From Ligula intestinalis (taxonomy: Eukaryota; Platyhelminthes; Cestoda; Diphyllobothriidea; Diphyllobothriidae): a stretch of DNA of 64,000 nucleotides. The stretch lies in assembly GCA_036362985.1 (NCBI GenBank), contig JAYGXS010000007.1, forward strand, positions 25,202,723 to 25,266,722. The letters are read 5' to 3'. Within the stretch, counting starts at the first letter, position 1; each line of letters begins with the position of its first letter. Positions 12,785-23,984 of the stretch are shown one piece after another. The notes beneath the pieces were generated by a model, which worked only from the letters and a program-made list of their open reading frames with translations, was not told where the DNA came from and did not search any database. Both the position numbers and the translations under genes were made by a program.

Positions 12785-13075
12785 GACCTGTAGCTTGGTT
12801 GGATGAAGCGTTGGCTGGACTAAATTCTTCCAATTGCTGGCGTGGGTTCAACTTCCACGGATGCCACCAAGTTATTAACAATTAGTTCAAATGTATCACT
12901 CAAATCCGTTAAACTCATCCCCATTTTAACTAACTGTGCCTCTTAGTCATCTGGTGGATTAGATATGGTGATTGCTTAGGAAATGCTGTTTGGAAAGTCA
13001 CCTACCTGTATAGGAATTGGTGAATTCCACATATTTCAGTTGGCAGGGCGGGCAGATCGACCCAAATGTGAAACA
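12785..13075 (+). repeat. SINE-B, tRNA-derived, copy 1
   Basis: The head has CTGTAGCTTGGTTGGATGAAG (degraded A box) and GGCGTGGGTTCAACTTCCAC (B box). The body holds TCTGGTGGATTAG, GTGATTGCTTAGGAAATGCTG, AATTGGTGAATTCCAC and GATCGACCCAAATGTG. These body blocks recur in the same order at 39500-39640 (minus), 60001-60243 (minus) and 60297-60490 (plus). In the copies near 60 kb and 39 kb the body precedes the head, while here the head comes first. This may be a dimer or an offset tandem copy. Confidence 0.65.
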
Positions 13076-14940
13076 TTTGGCCAGAAAATATTTATTTGGA
13101 GCTTACTCGCGGCTATACGTCAGAACCTATCACGTAGATTTTCCATCTTTTGACTTGTCTTTTCCTCTCAGAACCGTTTGCGAGACCAAATGTGTCCACG
13201 GCCTTGTAATCATCAAATGCAATCAACCAGTTTTTCTGGTAACACCAGACGTTCGTTTTAGTAGCATAACATTAGTGCTAAAATTGACACCTTATTAGGG
13301 TTTTGCCTTGAAAACAGATAGGCAAGTATGGCTTAAAATCCATGTTCCTGAGATTGTTGATGGCTTTTTCCTAAAAATGGGTTCCATTTTATTCACAGGG
13401 GCATCACGGCCATCAAAAATTATGCCAGTTTATCAGCTGGCATTTACAAATAACACGACGGACTGGCTTCCTCACTATTACCGCGTAAAAATGAGAGTCC
13501 GTATCGAGAAAACTTGAATAAATTTAAATGCGAATGAACGGAAATTGTTAAGCAAGAATTTTAGGATATCTTAACATTTTCCGTCCAAGCATATGCAAAC
13601 ATAACTCGCGAAGAAAGCTTGACTTACCAGAAATATCGTCTGCCCCTAGCAGTTTAACTTTATCCTTTTACGAAAAACCTAAATAATTATATGTATTACC
13701 TACGTAGGAATTGACTCCTCACAGGTGATTAAAACACTTTTTAGTGGAAGGCAGTATTTAACAGCTTAGACATAAAATTAGCATTATTCCATGTATAATT
13801 TTAAGTTGCAACACGCTGAATCAGGCAGAAGCACTACTTCGGATGATAATTTGGGACATAATCCCGGCTACACATAGCACACAGATTTTCCAATTAGAGG
13901 CCCATGTACTCACTTCTCAGAAGCTCCGCTGAGGCACGCTATGTGTGGCGCTTTTTAACTATCAGATGCAAATGACCAATTTTCCTGGGGAAAACTAGCA
14001 TTTATATCGAGCAAGAGAATCCTTTTCTGCAGCAAATGCTCTCTTATGCGTGCTTTTTAAACTGAAAATAGATAAGTTATCATATTTGCAAATCGATATT
14101 TCTTCCGTAGATTTGAATAAATGCAACCACAGGTAAATCTCTTCTGTAGAAAAGTTATGCTGCTAGCATTTGCAAACACTGTAAGCAAATTACTGCCTCG
14201 CCGTTACGATGTAGAAAAGGTGTGTGCCTGGAAAAGTACAAATAATCATAATCTGAAAGGACGGCAGTTGTTTAATGTAATTTTATTAATATGTGAAGTT
14301 TTCAGTCTGAAGCACATCTATCAAGCAGAGCTCATCTGCGTGGAGATTAAATTATAATTCCTAAAAACTTCAAATAATTAAGCGTGTTTATGGATTCAGT
14401 ATCTACAGTTGATTTCGAACATTTTCAGTGAAAGACCAATATAAAGCAGCTAAAGTATAAATTTAGCATTATTTTATAAATAGTAGCAATCAAAAGCAAG
14501 CTAAATCGGTCCTCTAGAAGATTGGTGGATGTGCACTCGAATCTTCGTTTTGGTGGGAAAGGAAGAACAATTTTTCATCACTAGAGTGTAAGAGGAGAGC
14601 TGCAAACCTCTCAGGTGGACTTGGAACTGGCAATTTATTGATCTGTTAAACTCTTTAATTTGTCAATTGACGGGGTTCGAAATGTCTTGTTCTCACGCTG
14701 TCCGCGAAGCCAAGGTCTTCATCCGAAATTTGCTCATGGTTGTTGGTGTATCTATTAATTTATATTGGTCTTTTGGCAGGAGTTTCCTTGATTGTGGTCT
14801 TGGATACAACAAGCCGTAGACAGTTTTCATATGGTAACCGTGAGATGGCTTTTTTAAGTTGATTAAACTGATTTACCCAAAAAGAATTTTGTGGACATAA
14901 CAAAAAAGTCGTAAAATTTTCTTGAAATAAGTAAGTACGG
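13076..14940. other. unassigned AT-rich stretch
   Basis: I see no gene or repeat family here. Open frames are under 95 codons. Confidence 0.45.
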
Positions 14941-15007
14941 TGGCTATATGCCGACGGCCTTGGGCGCGTTAATCACAAAAGGGACAAAAATCAAACCAAA
15001 GTCAAAT

Positions 15008-15392
15008 TGAGCCCAAATCCAGCACGAATCGCTGTCGACAAACTTGGAACTGTTAAGTCTTATTCCGAAAAATTTCCTTGGCCAGTAATAATGGACTTTT
15101 TGAAGACTTTATGTAATATTAAGCAGAAACTTCGGGTTTTTACATGAGATATCACTATCTCACACTGAAATTCACACTAACCCTTACCCTAACCGTAACC
15201 TTTATCCTAACCCTAACCCTAAAAGTTACCCTAACCTTTACCTTAAAAGTTACCCTAATCCTTACCCTAACCCTAACCCCTAACCCTAATACTTACCGCA
15301 ACCTTTACCCTAACCCTAATCGTGCTCAAATCGAGCTCAAATCGACCTCGAATCGCTGTCGACAAACCTGGAAATGTGGAGTTTTGTTCCGC
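15008..15392 (+). repeat. degenerate telomere-like CCCTAA tract between direct repeats
   Basis: From about 15165 to 15330 the plus strand consists of imperfect CCCTAA, CCTTAC and CCGTAA units, including TAACCCTAACCCTAA stretches. TTAGGG is the usual animal telomere repeat. The tract is bracketed by two direct copies of about 61 bp (15008-15068 and 15332-15392), which share CGAATCGCTGTCGACAAAC and end in TTCCG. The bracketing suggests a repeat-unit internal array or a duplicated insertion site, not a simple telomere fusion. The 93-codon frame here is just translated repeat. Confidence 0.75.
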
Positions 15393-15838
15393 CACTACCA
15401 ACGAAACTCCTGCCAGTTTTTTTGAGGGTCATTGGCGTTAGCCCTTGATGACTCTGTTTGTGTACAGTCAGAGTAAAATTGTAATGCGATATACATCATG
15501 AAATATAGACAGTGTAATGTTAAAATATTCATTGATGCCACAAATATGTAGTGATGCGATACATGTACTTTTACACCATGAAGTAAAGGTCATGGCTGGC
15601 CAGAGATAGTCTTGCAGAAAGCGAGTCATCGGTTATAAATAATTTAGTAATCCACCTGCCATTTGAACACAGCAGCAGTATCTGACGAAATTATTTCGCT
15701 TGGGGGAGAGTTCCACGGTCGAACCCCCCACCGACTGAAGGAAAATATGTGCATGGATCTAGGCGTGTGCACTCACGTTTGACCTTGCACGGATGGCCGC
15801 GCATGTGAGTCACGTTTGTAAACTCAAAGAATTTTTTG

Positions 15839-16405
15839 GACCAACAGTAGCTTATGTATGCCCACTCACTAGTCCTTACCCCCTGTATGGTTTCCTACCA
15901 AACGTTGGTTATAGGGATTTTATGTGTGGGGAATTAGGACACAAAAGGAAATATACTTTGATAAATATTAAATGCATTTTGATTTAAAGTATTTAGAAGC
16001 GTTGTTGATTTATATATGTGGATTTTCCTGGTCTTTATTATCGTTTAACTCGATTATCAAATTGCCGGTTTCTTGAACTTCCCGAAAAATTGAAATGGTG
16101 TTTGGGAGGTCGTCTACTTCAAATTACTTGAGGTCCAACTTACCGCTATAGAGTTAGATAAGTATAGTCGCGTCGCGAAGAGCCACGCACACCTTCAATT
16201 TACATGCAGAACAACTTGCCCCCAGCGGCCGCGGGAAGCCACTTTGGCTACATTGTTTTAACTTTACACTTACTTGTAAAAATTTCCTTCTCTGCCTATC
16301 TTATTTCCTCCCCCCCCCCCCCCCAAAGCTCTATAACCACCGCCTTTGCAGGACAAATGCTGGGACTAGGGGTATATGAGTGGGCCTACATAAGCTACTT
16401 TTGCC
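15839..16405 (-). mobile_element. TIR element copy 2, inserted in the RT relic
   Basis: This 567-bp copy is in inverted orientation relative to the copy at 17206. The left end reads CCAACAGTAGCTTATGTATG, and the right end reversed reads GGCAAAAGTAGCTTATGTAG, so the termini are inverted repeats. Flanking octamers are ATTTTTTG (15831-15838) and ATTTTCGG (16406-16413), 6 of 8 matching. A run of 15 C residues (16310-16324) lies inside, where other copies have short C or G runs. Confidence 0.8.
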
Positions 16406-17205
16406 ATTTTCGGACTTCAGCGAACAGGAATGGCTGTGGATAATGCGGAATAACCATAGCAGTTCGCACCTCATTTGTCTGTAGAAAAGGGATTAATCTT
16501 TCAGGATCTGACGAAATCCCATGACCATCAGCAAGCATTTTTGTCCATCCTTACACCTGCTCGATGGGATCACTGTCTTTCGTTATCCACGGCATCTGTG
16601 CTGGCATTCCGTATTCCAAATGCAGCGCAATCAAAGAACTGAAGAGCTGCGCAAACATTTCGCATGGAAACATTATGAAAGCATGCCCGATCCAATGTAT
16701 GATGCTCGCTGCCTTTGAAGGGTCCTTTTAGAATGTTCAAAGGGCCGAAGTTTAGAAGCTGTCCAAATACCTAGAACTTCATGCGTGTCTACTTCTGATA
16801 GTGAAGTCCTGTTCAGAGAGTACTTACATATGGAGGAATGTCTCCATCCAGATTCAAGACGTAGGAGCCTCTTGCTGGATCACACAGTCAGTTTATCAGG
16901 ATTTGCCTGTAGTTCTGTGCATTGTCAGCAGGGCTAGTAGTTTTCTCAAATATGCAAACATGATGCCATCACAGTCTACATTGTCAGTGCAGTCATTTCT
17001 ATAAAAGAGGGAGAGAAGGGGGCCCATGACTGACATTTGCGGCATTCCACTTCCTACTGGTACCCATTCCGATTTTTTGCTACCAATAATTTCTTTTTGC
17101 AACCTGATCCACTTGAACACGCTTCTTTGGATATCACACTGCCAAGCTCTATATAAGAGCCGCTAATGAGGTACGCTCTCAAGGGCTTTCTTGAAATCAA
17201 AAGAA

Positions 17206-17773
17206 GGCCAAAGTAGCTTATGTAGGCCCACTCATATACCTCTAGTCCCAGCATTTGTCCTGCAACAACGGTGGTTATAGAGTTTTCGGGAGTGGGGAAA
17301 TAGGATAGGCAGTTAAGGAAATGTTTATATGCAACTCTAAAGTGAAAAAAAATGTAGTCAAAGTTGCTTCCCGTGGCCGCTGAGATTAAGTTGTTCCGCG
17401 GGTCAATTGAAGATGTGCGCTGTGCTAAGCACCGCAGAATATACTAATCTAACTCCAGAACGGTAGGGTGGACCCCAGGTAAGATAGAGTAGACGACCTT
17501 CTAACCACCATTTCAATTTTTCGGGAAATTAAAGAAACCCACAATTTGATAATCGGGTTTTTCCGCAATAAGTTAAACAGATAAGGAAAATCTACAGATA
17601 TAAATCATCAACACTTCTAAATGCAGTGAAATAAAATGCATTTAGCCTTTCTTAAAGCACATTTCATCGTGTATCCTAACTCCCCACCCATAAAACCCTA
17701 CAATCTCCGTTTTCTTAGGAAAACATGCAGAGCGTAGGAATTAGTGCGTGGACCTACATAAGCTACTGTTGCT
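17206..17773 (+). mobile_element. TIR element copy 3, inserted in RT motif A region
   Basis: This 568-bp copy has inverted ends (GGCCAAAGTAGCTTATGTAG on the left; AGCAACAGTAGCTTATGTAG from the right end reversed). It is flanked by CAAAAGAA (17198-17205) and CAAAAAAA (17774-17781), 7 of 8 matching, as expected for an 8-bp target duplication. Removing it with one flank restores the RT reading across motif A. The interior shares CCGTGGCCGCTGAGA and AATCGGGTTTTTCCGC with the other copies. Confidence 0.88.
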
Positions 17774-17860
17774 CAAAAAAATTAAATCAACAGGATGACC
17801 CCGGTCTGTGCCTTTTTTCAGTTTTCCTGCGAGTAATGACTACTCGTAATCGGACGGTAA

Positions 17861-18600
17861 TATGTCAGTACCCAGTATCCGATTGCGATATTGACAAGAT
17901 AGCAAATAGAGTAAGGTTGACTGTGAGAACTTCACTCAGACAGCAGACAAGCGCATATCTCATTGAATTAACTCTGACGTGCTTTCGACCTATTACGAAA
18001 AGTCGTCACTTGGACCGCTATCAACCGACTGGGTAACTTGGTCTTCTTAGACCACAGAATCAGACTTTATGACTATTCCCAAATTCAGCCTCTATGGCAG
18101 TCTAACTGAAGTGATCTACCTAACATATCACATGCCTTCTGCTTCAAACTACTTTGCTCAAGTTTTAGTACCATAGAACGTTGAAAAGCACACAATAGGA
18201 ACAGCTCACCTTTTTACTTTCCTTTCCTTAGCATTCAATTTTTTTGCGCGTTTCCTTGGGCTTTGCCTTGGTTTACCAATAGATTTTGCATTAACGGTCT
18301 TTTCAACTCTCCCAAAAATGTTTGGTCTCCCAGACTTCTTCTGCTTTGTGAGGGTACCTGTCCGCTTGTACTGTGACCACGAATACTTGCCCGGTCTGAT
18401 AGATATACCTATGGCTTGAGCAACCTACATTCGCCTCACCCCAGCCTCCATCATACCTATAGCTCGAGGTCCGTCCCCTGAGGTTCGCGCCATCAGAGCT
18501 GGTTTCAAATTTTCTATTATGTCTGTACTGCTGAACTTTATAGTAAACACTGTAAAAAGTTGTTTATAAAGAAATCAGCAATTGATATAAGTGAGTTTTT
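17861..18600. other. unassigned stretch
   Basis: Beyond about 17860 I can no longer read RT similarity on the minus strand. No gene or repeat signature is recognised up to the hairpin repeats at 18.6 kb. Confidence 0.4.
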
Positions 18601-18617
18601 GAGTTCCAGGTAGCAGT

Positions 18618-18935
18618 TCAGAAGAAGAAGTTGCGACTACTGGAACAATAGTTTTGTTTTCCTGACATTTCGGATTCCGTCGTGAATCCTTAGTCATAGG
18701 TAATCGTAAGACCCAATTAGTATCCAAGCGGTGGATACAGGAGTAGATTACTATAGTACGCACACGGATGACTGCTACGAATTATAAATACCATGCAATC
18801 TGTGCATGTTTCAGCCCTATCTGCGCACAAAACAGACTATGTTACCATTACCTATGACTAAGGATTCCTGACGGAATCCGAAACGTCAGGAAAATAAAAC
18901 TCTTGTTCCAGTGGTCGCATCTTCTTCTCCTAAAT
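18618..18935. repeat. inverted pair of hammerhead-like motif repeats
   Basis: About 88 bp at 18618-18707 reappear as reverse complement at 18845-18935, around a spacer of roughly 140 bp. Shared blocks are attacctatgactaaggatt, tccgaaacgtcaggaaaata, and the actggtcgca/ttcttct region. The motif is CTGACGGAATCCGAAACGTCAG, followed by AATAAA. A further truncated copy follows at 18970-19005. Within one arm, GGATTCC can pair with GGAATCC, and CCTGACG with CGTCAGG. Confidence 0.7.
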
Positions 18936-19019
18936 CAGCAACCAATGTGGTTGAATAATATATAAATTGATTAAGGATTCTTTACAAAATCCGAAACGCC
19001 AGGAAAAAACGCACCGTAA

Positions 19020-19700
19020 ATAAAAAGAGAAATACAACCAAGTTACTTATATTTATTTTATATTTCTGTTTAATTTTGGTTCTTCTTTTAGGTTATTATT
19101 CAGTTTTATTAGTTTCAATTTTCTTTTTAGTTTACTCTATTTTAGCTTACATTTTTAGTTATCTTGGTTAGGTTTCAGCTTATTTTTTGATTGAATTTTA
19201 GCTTTATTAGCCACATTTGATGGGTCTTCGAATAAACATCGCTGCTAATTTGCTTTGCCTTAGTTGACGTAATTAGTTTATATTACATTTAATATAAAAT
19301 ATATACTTTAGTTCAGTATTTAGTTTAGTTTTAGTTCACTATTAATTTTTATTAGTTTTTAGATCTAGATTGGTTTTTATTTCAGTTGGTTTAACTCATT
19401 TTTTGCACTTTTTTTAGTTAGTAGACTTTATTTGGGCTAGTTTGAGTTGAAATCAGTCAACCTTAATTAGCTTACCTTAGTTTTAGTTTCGTTTTAGATT
19501 TGGTTGTGACATGCGGTTCTTATTTTATTTTCGACTTAATTTTAAACTCGGAAATTCGAAGTTGTTTACGTTGTTCCGCAAATTTGAGTAATTCCCCATA
19601 TTTTCTCATTTGCATATTTTATTTATGGCACGCCTTTTTTGTCACCAAAAATTCATTATTTCGATAATTATTTCTATTTTTTCGAAATTTTTAGCTTAAA
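19020..19700 (+). repeat. T-rich low-complexity stretch with TTTTAGTT units
   Basis: The plus strand carries many imperfect TTTAGTTT or TTTTAGTTTA units, with T far exceeding A. The composition is strand-asymmetric and contains no coding frame of note. It may be decayed simple repeat. I see no transposon signature. Confidence 0.55.
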
Positions 19701-19888
19701 ATTTATATACGTTTTCTCCCCCCGTAAAACCCAACCTGTATAGCCTTCAATACCCCCTGTCCAGGATTGTGTAAGGATGGGGTTTTAGCGTGCTGATCTG
19801 AGAGGTACATTTAACTTCTGCCTAATATTGGTAATAAAAACACGTCCATAAAACAGAGAGAGCGAGAAATGCGCTTTATTTTGGAGGT

Positions 19889-20328
19889 AGTATGTAGTGG
19901 TCTCCGTCGTCCGACGCCCTCCATTGCATTGTCCGGCGTCACTGTTCAAGGTCACCTGCCTCAAGGTCATGCAATACCTCAGTCAGCGCTTACAGACGCG
20001 CTGACCTGCAGAGACTTGACCTACTTCCACTCGGACACACATACACGTTTGTCTAGGTTCTCGCGGCTGCCCAGGCACCACTCAAACATATCCCTTTTTC
20101 CCCACCCTCTGCCACCAGACGCTACTAAGGACCAAGGCGCTCCAGCGGAATGACGTGTGCTCCAAATTACAACTTCTTTCTATCTATCCTCGGTTCCTTT
20201 GTGCGCACAATAAACTATTCCTTCTAATCTGGCCTCTACTGATTCCTCCTCTACTAAGTAACCATGGTCTGAAGATCGCAGTTGCTAGGGTTTAACTTCC
20301 TTAACCCCCCCCCCCCCCCCCATAAGTA
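19889..20328 (+). mobile_element. LTR-like element (solo), 4-bp duplication AGTA
   Basis: The element runs 19893-20324, begins TGTAGTGGTCTCCG and ends in a run of 17 C followed by ATA. It is flanked by AGTA on both sides (19889-19892 and 20325-20328). Internal features shared with the copy at 57917 include CTGCCTCAAGGTCAT, CAGTCAGCGCTTACAGACGC and GCGGAATGACGTGTGCTCC. The polyadenylation-like ACAATAAAC follows at about 20207-20215, and then GATCGCAGTTGCTAGGGTTT near the 3' end. Length, TG start, AATAAA position and 4-bp duplication fit a solo LTR of a Ty3-like or BEL-like retrotransposon. There is no internal coding region. Confidence 0.85.
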
Positions 20329-21189
20329 TTCGAATGTTTCAGCAAAAAGTAGCTGGGTTGTGCTGAATGTCATCGGGATGGAAGAGACACCGGCTATCTG
20401 GCCTGACAGGTGGTTACACCGACCCCATTTCGGATCCGCGCAAAACTGTTTCCTTCATTCCAGCAACTCCATCCATTTTCCGAGGTGTTACACGCAACAC
20501 TTAACTTCGTCGAGCATAATAAAATGGAGTCCACCGACAGCTCACATGGGACAAATGCGGGGGGGGCAAAATTCCCGTCAGCGTGAACCAAAGACCTGGC
20601 GAGTTTTGGAGCTAAATCGGGAACAAGTGAAGGGTTCTCGCACCTCGGCATGTCTTATCTGCTTCACCGTAAACTTACATGACCTCCAAATAAAAATGTA
20701 GCGATTCTGAGCTTCAGCTCACGGACCATCAAAAGTGATGTCTAGGTTGCAGTCCAGGTGTCTGTGTGAGACGAAGCAGTCTATCCACGAATCTAAGGTA
20801 GAAGTCTCCCAACAGTTACAGCATAGGCAATAAGAACAAAGCTGTTGGCGGCTAAAAGCAACGCAGCTATTCAGCGTCTTTTATTCAAATTTGTCTTAAG
20901 TTGCTTACAAAGCATATTTAACTACGTGAAACAGAAAGCTGTTTAATGTCACAACATGTCTAGAAGAACGAACCGAGGCTTTGACGGGCTATAAATCTTA
21001 GTCTGTAATCGAGGTGTATAGGACTGGACAACGTGCCAAAGCCAAACGTGTGAGAGTGCCGAACAGACAAACTGGGACAGAGAGAGAGAGGAATGGGCTT
21101 CAATTTAAAAAAACATCATCCACAATGTTCAGCAAAGATTGTTTCATGCGCTGTGACCAGTATATAAATTAACAAAAAAACAATCCTCT
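20329..21189. other. unassigned stretch
   Basis: A 139-codon frame (20282-20701) begins inside the LTR 3' end and has no recognised motif. I call nothing here. Confidence 0.4.
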
Positions 21190-21266
21190 CCGCTTTGAGC
21201 CTTGACAGAGGCCCTGACAGCCGTAGCAGTTGGTATTATAGGCAGTGACTATTGCCGGCAAAGACA
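21190..21266 (-). repeat. SINE-A 3' fragment
   Basis: It carries GAGGCCCTGACAGCCGTAGC, AGTTGGTATTATAGGCAG and GACTATTGCCGGCAAAGACA, which is the tail of the SINE-A family in reverse. The same order is seen at 26684-26760 and 54060-54115. The head is missing. Confidence 0.65.
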
Positions 21267-23440
21267 ACACAGATGCTGAATCCAGAACCCCGTAGGTAGT
21301 CGCATCGCGACCTGTAATCTGGGACGAGGTGGGACTGAAATAATTTCTGATTAGTAATTACGAGACTATTTGCTGACGAGCATGCAGAGTCGCGATCCAA
21401 GCCATATTTCTGAGACTGACGATGAGTCTGACTTTAAGAGCATGAGCAACAACCATATGTCCAGTTTACTTATAATACAGATAGTCATTTAGCGGTCTCA
21501 CTTTCTATCTATGAAGGCAGAAGTGAGAGAATTAGATGGAACCTTGGAGGCGGCCAAAATTATTTTGGAGACGGAGGAAAAAATATTGAGTGCGAAAGGT
21601 AAAATACTATCTAAACCAAGAAACAGCTCAGTCACGAGAACCACGCATGGATATTTAGGTGGGGAGGCGATGTCTTTGCATGACAAACCTAGCCTAGGTC
21701 CCCTAGAGCAGAATGGACCATAAGAGTAACAACACGCTTGGTACTACGCCTGACCATTAATGCAACTTGTAAGTAGGTGGAAAATTGAAGGAGACTGACA
21801 TAATTGCAGCTAAGGCAATTCTTTTAACTAGCGTCCGAACTGCGGAAGAGCATGCGACTGTACGAAAAGAGGTGACACCAAAATACTTAGTGGTGCTAGT
21901 AGTAATGTATCTTAATTCAGTCCATCCTTTTCGCTTCTTCTGCGACCTGACTGCGTGTCTGACAACTGATGTCTGTTCTTTCTATTTATGCTGTATATAG
22001 GTCCTGTCATTTGAGCATCTAGTAGGTCTCACAGATCAAACGAGACCTGGGCCTGGCGTAGAACCGCTGCCGCTAATTACCGTCGGTTAGATCTAAGAGA
22101 CCCGGGGTGCTGCTGACCCTGTGACCATCACCCCACCCCCAATCCACCTCCCCCTGTCCCTCCCCCCCAACCCTCATTTAGTTATGTCCTGTGACACAAA
22201 CACAAAGACGCATAAAGACAACAGTTTACTAAACCCTCTCTGCAGTAGGTCATTCGCTTAACTGTGCTGATAGTGAGGACCGATGGAGTTTATTTACCAC
22301 CAGTCACATTCAACAAAGCGCCTTTCTGCAGGACAGGTGTGCTGTGTAAGAATCACCGGCGCTAAGCATCACCATGTCACCTGTCGCAAAAATTTACGCA
22401 GAGAGATCTGGTGCAGCCAAACGGCGGGGGGGGGGGGGCAGGACAATCGCGTAGCTGGGGTGAGGTGGTTTGGCACCGCATTCTCTGTGTATCTCTTTCA
22501 ACTAAACCCGTCAGAAGCAGAATTTAGAAAAAAAGCAGCAGATTGGGCCGACATCGTTTGATCTGTGGAAATTTTTAAGGGGGTTAATTTGACTGGTTTG
22601 GATTCGGGAGAGGAGGTTGGGGTGGCAGGACGACTTGTGTATCTTGACTGCAGGTCTGTTTGAACATGCCTGCCTCCAGTGTTCGCGTCTTTGTCGGCAA
22701 ACCTTCTCCATACTTAAATAGGTGAGTTGAGCTCATCAAGCAGGTGACTCATGATCACGATATCCGGTGGATTATCATGGATAGCGCCTCATTAGGAATT
22801 AGCTATAGGCAGGACTACTCGATGCCGCAAACTACGCCATCCCCGTGGCCTCTAGTTGGAACGAGGCAGAGGAAGAAAACGCTGGTAACAGAAGGCTATC
22901 TAACCGACAGTTCGACCGTCGTTTCCACCATATGCTGCACCGCATGATGGCGCAAGGACGGTGAATTTCACGTGAATCAGTTTGTAGTGATAGGAGGCTT
23001 GCGGAGCCTCTACCACATTCTTCCTTCCGGCACCTCTACCTGAAGTTAAGATAGAGTCAACAAGATCTGAAGGGGGATCGGGGTGCAAGTGACTGGTGCA
23101 GGGTGAGCCTGTGTCTACCCGCACCCCCATGCCCCCCTTCTTCGGCAGATGTAATGAGAGCGCAACCCGAATAATGCCTGCCGTTTTCTGATCTGACCCT
23201 CGTGTTGGTCCAAGGCATTTATCCCGCGGCCCCTTTGTCTTGATACAAGAATGATCGCACACCACTCCATCGACTTGCTGAGGAAAATAGGCTCAGAAAT
23301 CACGAAATGGCAACCCCTGAACTCGGTTGACGAAAATCTTCCTGAGTGTTTCCCGGTCGATACTCTAACTCACAACGGGACGTTTCTTAGCCAGATCGAT
23401 GAGAGTCCCACATTCCCGATCCCAACCGAAACAAAACAAA
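21267..23440. other. unassigned stretch with C- and G-runs
   Basis: The segment contains a C-rich patch (22120-22180) and a run of 13 G (22426-22438). Several short open frames (121 codons or fewer) overlap on both strands without recognised domains. I see no repeat family. Confidence 0.4.
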
Positions 23441-23445
23441 CCAAG

Positions 23446-23600
23446 GGCCTGTGGTGCAATGGTCCAGTCAATGACCAAATGTCGCGGGTTCGAATCTCGG
23501 TTGATCCACACCTGGGATCGGGTATGACTGTCTCATGACGGCTAAGGAGTCAGAAATTGTCATTCCGGTCTCCCTGCTCTTTGTCAGTTCCACTTCACCA
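23446..23600 (+). repeat. SINE-A copy with well-kept B box
   Basis: The head reads GGGCCTGTGGTGCAATGGTC, followed by CGCGGGTTCGAATCTCGG, a near-perfect pol III B box. The body has GTATGACTGTCTCATGACGG, AGTCAGAAATTGTCATTCCG and CTCTTTGTCAGTTCC, which match the family in order though diverged. Confidence 0.75.
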
Positions 23601-23723
23601 GATACTCAAGTTTTTTTTTCTTTTTAAGTTCCTCCGAGAGAAATCACCAACTTGAAGCAAATCGATCTGAAATACATTTTGTAAGTATACACTGAGAGTC
23701 CCTATGACGCCAACGTGGTATAT

Positions 23724-23812
23724 AATCCAATTTGAGTTGACCCAATTGAGAAAAGCTCGAGGCGGTCGGCGTGATTTGAACCCGCGTAGCAGAGAAGGCC
23801 TTTACCGGAAGC
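23724..23812 (-). repeat. SINE-B head and tail fragment
   Basis: In reverse it reads AAAGGCCTTCTCTGCTACGC, GGGTTCAAATCACGCCGACC, then GAGCTTTTCTCAATTGGGTC and AACTCAAATTGG. This parallels the intact SINE-B head and tail at 60537-60625 (AAAAGGCCTCCCTC, GGGTTCGAATCCCGCCGA, GAGTTTTTTTCACAATTGCG, TCAACTAAATT). Confidence 0.6.
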
Positions 23813-23984
23813 CTGTTGGCTGTCCGTTGGCAGTTTGATTAATGGTATGTGGTTATACCATTGTGGTTGATGAAATTCAGCCTTAATATTTGCATCAACT
23901 TTTCATCTACGCTTCTGCTCTTTAGTTTAGACTAATTTACTCCACGTTGACGATCTCCTTCTGAGAAAGTGAAAAGGTACGAAG

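Larger units (their letters stand above)
15600..17860 (-). pseudogene. non-LTR retrotransposon reverse transcriptase relic, split by two TIR elements
   Basis: Read on the minus strand from high to low coordinates. At 17782-17850 one frame gives LLAGKLKKGTDRGHPVDLI, leading straight into FFDFKKALESVPH (17166-17205), which is RT motif A. The join crosses the TIR element at 17206-17773. At 17020-17120 comes WVPVGSGMPQMSVMGPLL, the motif B region where intact elements have GVPQGSVLGPLL. The YADD motif is broken (MFAY, then a shift). At 16545-16620 LHLEYGMPAQMPWITKDSD matches the region after the palm. At 15660-15838 fragments give HPCKVKRECTRLDPCTYF, then WNSLP, the usual C-terminal tail. A second TIR element (15839-16405) sits between these last two. 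Frameshifts and stops show a dead CR1/jockey-like copy. The clade is not determined. Confidence 0.8.

Noticed and set aside
15165..15330. Ancient telomere fusion or chromosome end
   Set aside because: Only one strand orientation is present with no head-to-head junction, the array is short and degenerate, and it is enclosed by direct repeats.
15144..15425. Open frame with LTLTLT pattern
   Set aside because: It is translation of the degenerate CCCTAA array.
16896..17254. Composite transposon carrying a reverse transcriptase between inverted TIR elements
   Set aside because: Each TIR element has its own octamer flanks and the RT reads through both sides, so these are two independent insertions into an older RT.
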